A stretch of DNA of 64,000 nucleotides. It comes from a bacterium. GTDB lineage: Bacteria; Chloroflexota; Dehalococcoidia; Tepidiformales; Tepidiformaceae. The DNA lies in contig QEVS01000002.1 in the NCBI GenBank assembly GCA_003577245.1, positions 248,001-312,000 of the forward strand, in the 5' to 3' direction. A program made the position numbers and the translations under genes. Shown in pieces: positions 58,566 to 64,000 of this stretch. The stretch's first letter is position 1; each line of letters opens with the position of its first letter. The notes under the pieces were generated by a model. It ran no database searches, was not told the DNA's origin, and was given only the letters and a program-made list of their open reading frames with translations.

Positions 58566-59753
58566 CTACGGCTTGAGGAAGAGCATGCCGTTGGCGTCCA
58601 GGAGGCCATGGCCCCCTGTGGCGTACCACTGCTCGGCCTCCGAAGAGCCGCCGGCAAGCCCGGTGCGGCGGTTGATGGCTACCGACTGCGTCTTCGCACC
58701 GATGCCGGCATAGGAAAGAGCGGACCACGGAATCTCGGAGGGCTGGCCGGTGGCGGGGTCGAGCGCGAGCACATCCACGCCAACCATGGGAATGCCTGCC
58801 GCGTCATCGAGGTACCAGGTGGGATGGCTGGCGGCGACCGCGCCACACTCGGGAAACCCGTAGACGGTCAGGACGGGCGCTCTCAGGCGGTGGCGAAGTG
58901 CCCGGCGCAGGTGCCGCGGGAAATGGCCCTGGGTGGTGACAAACACGCAGGCGGGGATTTCGCGGAGCGCGCTGCCGACACGGGAATCGGCGCCAAGCAG
59001 CGAGGCGGCATGCGTCGCATCGAGCCAGGCGAAACCGGGGCGTACATTGCGAAGCGCGCGCGCAGTCTCTTCTTCATCGGCCGGGTCGCAGGCGGAAGCT
59101 GGGGAGCCGGCCTGTAGCGGCGCCAGGAGAGCGATGAGAGCCTCCCAGCTGCCCGGCGGGCGGATGGCCAGCAGCCTGTCCTTCTGTTCGATGGCGAGAA
59201 ACGCGGCGAAGGCCATGGCCGCGCTCATTAGCGAGGCCTGGGAGTGCCAGGCGAGCCCATCTCGTCCCGGCAGCGCGATGGCGGGCCGGGCGGCATCGGC
59301 CACGACAGGGCGAGCGGGGGCCAGTTCCTGCTCTTCCAGCCAGGGACCGGGCGGCTCGCCGGCCACGCCCGGCATGTCGGAGATGACGAGCCCGGGGCCG
59401 AACTCGTTCAGCGCCGCCTCATCGGGGCTTTCGAGCAGCAGCAGGATGGCGTTGGAGCGCAGAAGGCCGAGGAAGAGGGGAGCAAGGTCGACCCCGGAGG
59501 TCAGCGCCAGCGCGACCTTCGGTGGGCCGTCCGGGAAGCGCTCGGCACAGATGGCGGCAACGCGCTGACAAGTCTCGTCGAGTTCGCGGAAAGTCGCCGT
59601 CTCGTCGCCACGGACGAGGGCGGTGTCGTCGCCGTAACGGCGGGCCCAGCGGTTGACGGCAAGCTCGTAGATGGCGACGCGTGGCGCGGCAAGGTAGCGC
59701 TGCACCCCTTCGGGCCAGTACCACGAGGGGAGGAGTCCGAGCGCCTTACCCAT
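58566..59753 (-). CDS. degenerate ANL (adenylate-forming) family protein
   Basis: The 395-aa protein resembles the N-terminal domain of AMP-binding enzymes: YELAVNRWARRYGDDTALVRGDETATFREL at the start, a late YGFPECGA and YATGGHGLLDANGMLFLKP at the end. The phosphate loop (usually SGTTGxPKG) is absent: the corresponding place reads GRDGLAWHSQASLMSAAMAF. The YxTGD motif has become YATGG. The C-terminal lid domain is missing. It is probably not an active ligase and may be regulatory or structural. It overlaps the next gene by 8 nt. Confidence 0.7.
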   Translation of the reverse strand: MGKALGLLPSWYWPEGVQRYLAAPRVAIYELAVNRWARRYGDDTALVRGDETATFRELDETCQRVAAICAERFPDGPPKVALALTSGVDLAPLFLGLLRSNAILLLLESPDEAALNEFGPGLVISDMPGVAGEPPGPWLEEQELAPARPVVADAARPAIALPGRDGLAWHSQASLMSAAMAFAAFLAIEQKDRLLAIRPPGSWEALIALLAPLQAGSPASACDPADEEETARALRNVRPGFAWLDATHAASLLGADSRVGSALREIPACVFVTTQGHFPRHLRRALRHRLRAPVLTVYGFPECGAVAASHPTWYLDDAAGIPMVGVDVLALDPATGQPSEIPWSALSYAGIGAKTQSVAINRRTGLAGGSSEAEQWYATGGHGLLDANGMLFLKP

Positions 59754-61053
59754 GACGAGAGCCTCGCATCACCTGGCCTTTCCAGCCTAGCGCGAGGGAG
59801 TCGCCGGTGGTGACAGCGGCATCGATTCCGAGGGCTGCGCGAACGGCCTCTGTGGCCCGGGTAAGGTCTTCGCCGGGGGGTGTTGCAGCCATCACGATGC
59901 GGATGCCTTCCGGGCCGGAGCGCTCAACCTGGAACGGCTTACCCATGAGCCCGGGGAACTGGTCAAGCACCCCACGGACGTCCGCCGGGGCGACGATGCG
60001 GCCTTCGAAGATAACCGAATCGGTGAGGCGGCCGTAGAGCTCGATGACGGGGTCGGTGCGGCCGCAGGGGCATTCGCCCGGGATGACCGCAGCCACGTCT
60101 TCGGTGTTGAAACGGATGTAGACGGAGCGGCCGCGCAAGAGGTTGGTGACCACAGCAACCCCGCGCCGGCCGGGGGGAAGGAGTTCGCCAGTGCCGGGAG
60201 CGACGATTTCGACGTAATGGAGGTCTGCAGAGATATGGTGACCCCGGTGAGCGAAGCACTCCCCACCGCCGAACATGCCATCGCTCGACCCGCCACGCTC
60301 GAAGATGTCCTCGATGCCGGTCCGTTCGAGGATGTAGCGACGGTAAGGTGCGGAGAGGCTTTCGCCGGCACAGGCGATGTAACGGACGCCGGCGAAGGCG
60401 CGGCGCACATCGAGCTGGCGGCGGTCGCACTCCTCGATCATGCCGCGCAGAACCGGGGCCGTGAGCAGGATGTGCTCGGGCCTGTGCGCGGCCACCGCGT
60501 CCAGGAAGTTGGGCACGAACCTGGGGGCAAAGGTCCCCCAGGGGATGACGACTTCGGCGCCAAGCCGGGTGATCCCGCGGGTATCGAGGAGGGCAAGCGC
60601 GTGCCACGCGGGGCTGAGCGTGAGCACCTTCATCCCCGGCCGCACACCAACAACCCAGAGTTCGCGCAGGGAGTTGAGAAGGCTGCCACCGCGAAGGTCG
60701 CTGGGGGTCAGGAAGGCGAAGGTGTTGAAGCCGAGCGTGCCCGAGGTCATGACCACATTGCTCAGGCGGCTTGTACCGAGCGCTTCGATGCCGGCCCGGC
60801 CCGAGCCCGTGGCGCGAACGGCGCCGGCCACATCGGCCTTGCGGATGCTGGGGACGTTACGCGCGTACTCCTCGAACGAGCGCACGGGGCCCGGCGCAAA
60901 GCCGGCTTCGGCGAAGATGCGCTGGTAGAACGGCAGCCTGTTCCCGGCGAAGCGCAGCGCCCGGTTCAGGCTCCGCAGCTGCCGCCGGGCGATCTCCTCC
61001 GGCGGGAGGGCCTCGCCGGCATCGAACATCTCCCGGGAGGAAGGCGGGAGCAT
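59746..61053 (-). CDS. PaaK-like adenylate-forming enzyme
   Basis: The 435-aa protein resembles phenylacetate-CoA ligases: the phosphate loop is MTSGTLGFNTFAF, GGSSDGMFGGGECFAHRGHH lies at the adenine-binding region, RFNTEDVAAV carries the Asp and CPCGRTDPVIELYGRLTDSV is the PaaK Cys-rich motif. It should activate a carboxylic acid, perhaps aromatic, as adenylate then thioester. ATG 61053 overlaps the stop of the preceding gene by one base. It is the most complete of the three ANL-type genes. Confidence 0.83.
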   Translation of the reverse strand: MLPPSSREMFDAGEALPPEEIARRQLRSLNRALRFAGNRLPFYQRIFAEAGFAPGPVRSFEEYARNVPSIRKADVAGAVRATGSGRAGIEALGTSRLSNVVMTSGTLGFNTFAFLTPSDLRGGSLLNSLRELWVVGVRPGMKVLTLSPAWHALALLDTRGITRLGAEVVIPWGTFAPRFVPNFLDAVAAHRPEHILLTAPVLRGMIEECDRRQLDVRRAFAGVRYIACAGESLSAPYRRYILERTGIEDIFERGGSSDGMFGGGECFAHRGHHISADLHYVEIVAPGTGELLPPGRRGVAVVTNLLRGRSVYIRFNTEDVAAVIPGECPCGRTDPVIELYGRLTDSVIFEGRIVAPADVRGVLDQFPGLMGKPFQVERSGPEGIRIVMAATPPGEDLTRATEAVRAALGIDAAVTTGDSLALGWKGQVMRGSRHG

Positions 61054-61883
61054 CACGCCAGGCACCGGAAGGGCCGGCCCGGCCGGCCACAGGAGCAGGG
61101 GCGTGGCTCGATGGCGACATGCACGTGGGCGAGGTATCGCTCCACGCGCGTTCCCTGAAGGAACCGGTTGGTGATGCAGAGCGAACCCTGACCGGTCGCG
61201 GCGGGCTCGCCGCCTTCCTGAGGTACGACTTCGAGCCGGTAGTAACGCGGGCCGGCATGGAGAGCGCCCTCGTCGCACTCAGCAGCAAAGAACATGGCGG
61301 GGCCGGAGCGGAGCAGAAGACGAACGGGAAGGCCCAGCTCGCGCTGCCAGGCGGCCACTTGCGGCGGACTGAGCGTCTCCTCATCGGGGCTCACCGCGAG
61401 CATGCGTGTCCATTCGCTGATCTGCGCGCGTTCCTCGGCAACGCGGCGAAGGAAAACAGGCATGTTGGCGGCATCCACGATCGTCACCCCGGGCCGAAGG
61501 TAGCGGAGCACGTGAAGGGCCCGTGAGGCGAACTCGGGAAGCCCATCATTGCAGAGAGGGACGGCGCCGAGGAGGTCGGCGGCGCCCTTCTCGAGGTGTG
61601 GTACGTAGCACCACGAAGCGAAAAGGGTGAGCGGGCTTGCCCCGTAGTCGTAGATGAGAACGGAATCGCCACGGCGAACCCCGAGCGTCCTCCAGGCCGA
61701 GGCGAGGGCGCGCGCCGAGGCGGCCACGTCCTCTCGCGTGAGGGCGAGGTAGACGGGCACGCCATCCGCGGCCTGGATTACCACGGGGGTTTCGGTCTCG
61801 CCCTGCCGGCGTCCGGCGAAGGGGTCTCGTGCCTCTTCGGCATGAGAGGCGAGGTCGTGGAGGCTGGCAGGGGCGGGGGGCAT
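61053..61883 (-). CDS. PaaK-like/ANL-type protein, shortened
   Basis: The 276-aa protein has an ANL-like N-terminal part (LALTREDVAASARALASAWRTLGVRRGDSVLIYDYG) and a C-terminal PaaK-type Cys motif PCSCGRPGRPF. The two are brought together without the central region that holds the phosphate loop and adenine site. RSGPAMFFAAECDEGALHAGPRYYRLEVV resembles the PaaK middle domain. It looks like an internally shortened relative, possibly a binding subunit. It overlaps neighbours at both ends by one base (TGATG), so it is tightly coupled. Confidence 0.65.
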   Translation of the reverse strand: MPPAPASLHDLASHAEEARDPFAGRRQGETETPVVIQAADGVPVYLALTREDVAASARALASAWRTLGVRRGDSVLIYDYGASPLTLFASWCYVPHLEKGAADLLGAVPLCNDGLPEFASRALHVLRYLRPGVTIVDAANMPVFLRRVAEERAQISEWTRMLAVSPDEETLSPPQVAAWQRELGLPVRLLLRSGPAMFFAAECDEGALHAGPRYYRLEVVPQEGGEPAATGQGSLCITNRFLQGTRVERYLAHVHVAIEPRPCSCGRPGRPFRCLA

Positions 61884-62482
61884 CAGGAAGCGACCCGCAT
61901 GACGGTATGGTCGAGCCCGATGATCATCCCTGCCGCGAAGGAGCCGCCCGCCAGCACGAGGTTTGCCCAGGCGAGGAAGTCGATCCAGAAGACGGCCGAG
62001 GCGAGGCGCGCCTGGAACGGCTCCAGGTCGGCGGTGGTATTGGCGGGTTCGAGCTTCCCGGAGAGGTGGGGCCGGAAGTAGAGCGTCATGATGAGGCCGT
62101 TGATGAGCAGGACGGCCCAGAACAGGATCATGAAGAAGAGGGCCCAGCCGTAGCGGCTGTCCATGATCGAGTGGTCGATGAAGAACGTGTAGGGGGAGGC
62201 AAGATCGAAATCCCCGGCGCGCCCGAGGAGCGCGTAGCCGGTGGCGCCGACGACGATGAATGCGAACCACGAGACGATCGTGAAGTCCAGGCCGACGCGC
62301 TGGCCCACAAGCGCGGCCTGGGCGGGAGGGATCCCCTTCTGGGCGCGGTGGACCGGGATCTTTATCCAGAGGCCGCCGACGGTGTAGAGGCCCATTACGG
62401 CAACGTGGATGCCGATCAGGATCTTGTCGAGGTCGTCGAGGGCCTCGCCCCCTGCAGCCGCCGTAAGCATTCCGGCGATCAT
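61883..62482 (-). CDS. four-helix membrane protein, unknown
   Basis: The 199-aa protein has four hydrophobic helices (ILIGIHVAVMGLYTVGGLWI, IVSWFAFIVVGATGYALL, GWALFFMILFWAVLLINGLIMTLYF, AVFWIDFLAWANLVLAGGSFAAGM). A His lies in the first (IHVAVMG), and others lie near membrane borders (PVHRAQKG, FIDHSIMD, FRPHLSG), so heme or metal binding is conceivable. It lies between the nitroreductase-like and ANL genes and is coupled to the latter by a one-base overlap. I recognise no family. Confidence 0.6.
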   Translation of the reverse strand: MIAGMLTAAAGGEALDDLDKILIGIHVAVMGLYTVGGLWIKIPVHRAQKGIPPAQAALVGQRVGLDFTIVSWFAFIVVGATGYALLGRAGDFDLASPYTFFIDHSIMDSRYGWALFFMILFWAVLLINGLIMTLYFRPHLSGKLEPANTTADLEPFQARLASAVFWIDFLAWANLVLAGGSFAAGMIIGLDHTVMRVAS

Positions 62483-62519
62483 TGACGGCCACCGGGCAGA
62501 GAGGCGCGGGGGCAGGGAG

Positions 62520-62557
62520 GGTCCAAGGGGGTTTCCGGGTGGAAACCTCCCTGGACC
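62520..62557 (-). promoter_or_regulatory. long stem-loop between first two genes of the ANL cluster
   Basis: Bases 62520-62536 pair with 62541-62557, giving 17 positions with one mismatch (A62526 with C62551), one G-T pair and a 4-nt loop. No T tract follows on the minus strand, so it is more likely an mRNA-processing or attenuating hairpin than a simple terminator. Confidence 0.65.
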
Positions 62558-62602
62558 TGGAACCTTCCCGTTTGCGCGTGCGGCACAGGGCCGCGATTGC
62601 CG

Positions 62603-63997
62603 CTAGCGGGCGGCAACAGTTTCGCGCTCCCGTGAGGAGCCTGCCGCAGCACCGCCGTGCCAGGTGGTCATATGGTCGGCGATGTTCTGGTGGTAGGCGC
62701 CCTTGTTGTAGTACTGGTCGTAGAAGCCCGTCTCCAGGTGATGGGCCTGGAACCAGAGGGTCATCTGCATGGGGTCGACGGTGGCCGGGAAGCGGCCGTA
62801 GGTGTCCCAGATGTATTCGCAGAGGACCTTTGTGGCTTCGAGGCACCAGTCGGTCGTCTTTGGGACCTGCAGGTCGAGCGACTGGCGGTTGGCGATGGGC
62901 GAAGGGCCTCCCTTGTAGATGCCGGCCCGGCCCCACTTGGCGTCGTAGATGGCCTGCACGGCGTCCGACATCGTGCGGTAGTAGGGCGGGCAGTAGGCCT
63001 CGAAGAGGCCATCCAGCCCAACCGGGACGGACGGCGGAACGGTGCCGGCCCAATCCGGGGCGCCGGGAGGGCCCAGCTTCTCGGGCTGGTAGAAGCGGAA
63101 GCCAAGGCCGGGGGTGAGCGGCGTGCCGCCCATCACGACCGGCCCGGCGGAACCGCCGAAGGCCCAGCCGCCGAGACCCATCGCCTGGGCGACGAGGTAC
63201 ATGTTCTGCGCCATGAAGGACTGCTCAACATAGGTGGTCGCACCCGAGGCCATGCTTTCGAGGCCGGAGAGGCGGTAGGCGCGCGTCCTGTCGAGGAGGC
63301 CGGCATCGGCGAACTTCTTGAGCGGCTCGGCGTTGCCGTTGACATCGTCGTAGACGTAGCAACGGTTGGGCTCGTCCATCAACAGCATCATGATGTTGAT
63401 GTACTCCCACGTGACGTCGGTGATGGGCGTGAAGAGCGTGGTGCCGGGCTGATTGACGTCCCACTGGTTGAAGGGGAGCGTGATGGGGGTAACCATCGGG
63501 ATGTTGAGGCGGCCATCGAGGATCTTCACCGTGTTGGCGCGGAAGGCGGTGATGATCTTCTCCCAGTCCTCCTCGGTTTCGAACTCGGCGGTCTTCTCGG
63601 GCAGCTTGTCCCGCATCTGCACGTAGTAGGCGCCTTCGTCGTTGGTGAAGAACATCTCCGTGCCATGGGAACCGCAGGGTGAGCCATAGGTGCGGCCGGT
63701 GAACTGGAGCATGGTGTTGCCGCACCAGCTGCCGCCGCCGGCATCGGAGAAGGGCAGGTCGGAGAGGTTGAGGCCCGAAAGGCCGGTGGAAGCCATGACG
63801 AGCATGGCCTCCTCGATCTCGTCGAGAGGGACGGGCGCTTTCGAGGACTTGTAAGGCGCCACCCCGCCGGGCATTTCCGCACCCAGGGGGAAACGCCGGG
63901 CGCGGCGCTGGAAGATGGCCTGCATCAGAGGGTAGTTCCAGGCGTTGCGGACGTTCTCGGATTCCCGCACGGGGCGGTCGAGCATTGCTCTAACCAT
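62603..63997 (-). CDS. nitroreductase-like protein, 5' end at window edge
   Basis: At least 464 aa. NYPLMQAIFQRRARRFPLGAEM and PVPLDEIEEAMLVMASTGLSG resemble the N-terminal FMN-binding part of nitroreductases, and EQSFMAQNMYLVAQAMGLGGWAFGG matches the helix of that fold near the flavin. It is about twice the usual length, with Trp/Tyr/Pro-rich insertions (for example LGFRFYQPEKLGPPG). The frame stays open to the right edge, so ATG 63997 is not a certain start. It heads the ANL cluster. The assignment is tentative. Confidence 0.5.
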   Translation of the reverse strand: MVRAMLDRPVRESENVRNAWNYPLMQAIFQRRARRFPLGAEMPGGVAPYKSSKAPVPLDEIEEAMLVMASTGLSGLNLSDLPFSDAGGGSWCGNTMLQFTGRTYGSPCGSHGTEMFFTNDEGAYYVQMRDKLPEKTAEFETEEDWEKIITAFRANTVKILDGRLNIPMVTPITLPFNQWDVNQPGTTLFTPITDVTWEYINIMMLLMDEPNRCYVYDDVNGNAEPLKKFADAGLLDRTRAYRLSGLESMASGATTYVEQSFMAQNMYLVAQAMGLGGWAFGGSAGPVVMGGTPLTPGLGFRFYQPEKLGPPGAPDWAGTVPPSVPVGLDGLFEAYCPPYYRTMSDAVQAIYDAKWGRAGIYKGGPSPIANRQSLDLQVPKTTDWCLEATKVLCEYIWDTYGRFPATVDPMQMTLWFQAHHLETGFYDQYYNKGAYHQNIADHMTTWHGGAAAGSSRERETVAAR

Positions 63998-64000
63998 GAT

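Overview
The window is about 64 kb of high-GC bacterial DNA with densely packed genes on both strands and no rRNA, tRNA, insertion sequence or CRISPR array that I can see. The organism is probably a member of the Chloroflexota, perhaps the Dehalococcoidia. This is inferred from the many lipoproteins and secreted proteins with Thr/Pro linkers, AMIN-like lipoproteins, a C-terminal 'WN/MAWPG' secreted domain, RicT/PSP1 and YtfJ-type proteins away from sporulation genes, and many apparently leaderless start codons placed 6-7 nt after a TANNNT box. None of these is diagnostic alone.

Layout. 1-4.3 kb: end of a TP-rich protein, a zinc-ribbon membrane protein, a glycosyltransferase/epimerase pair and alanine dehydrogenase. 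4.4-7.1 kb: two tandem secreted matrixin-like zinc proteases with a strong hairpin between them. 7.1-13.8 kb (minus): LytR-CpsA-Psr protein, then a moxR-DUF58-TgpA-like-MGMT operon in which the TgpA-like protein lacks all three catalytic residues. 13.8-21 kb: small proteins, a PaaI-type thioesterase behind an enoyl-CoA hydratase broken by an in-frame TAG, an S9 peptidase, a GNAT enzyme and leucyl aminopeptidase. 21-24.5 kb: a PAP2-type membrane protein, then about 1 kb of broken or truncated ORFs, a lipoprotein and a YtfJ-like protein. 24.5-29 kb: MerR regulator, moaA, and an 836-aa modular surface protein flanked by an 88-bp direct repeat of the 3' end of moaA.

29-41 kb: polysaccharide deacetylase, serine beta-lactamase-like lipoprotein, two AMIN-like lipoproteins, DinB, enoyl-CoA hydratase, universal stress protein, LOG-family protein, zinc-ribbon protein, a beta-propeller lipoprotein, TlpA plus ResB for cytochrome c maturation, and folE. 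41-48 kb: FemAB-like acyltransferase, a membrane protein, a MshA-like/PIG-L pair, thermonuclease and a kinase-like phosphotransferase. 48-56 kb: SDR, aldo/keto reductase, multi-PAS histidine kinase, ricT-holB and a ThDP enzyme. 56-58.6 kb: a TetR-MFS operon with two operator dyads. 58.6-64 kb (minus): a tightly coupled and, to my knowledge, uncharacterised cluster of a nitroreductase-like protein, a four-helix membrane protein and three adenylate-forming-family proteins of differing integrity. This cluster is the best candidate for an undescribed system.

Start codons were chosen from Shine-Dalgarno spacing, overlaps with upstream stops, or TANNNT boxes. Several differ from the longest open frame. 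All family calls are from reading motifs by eye; no database was searched.
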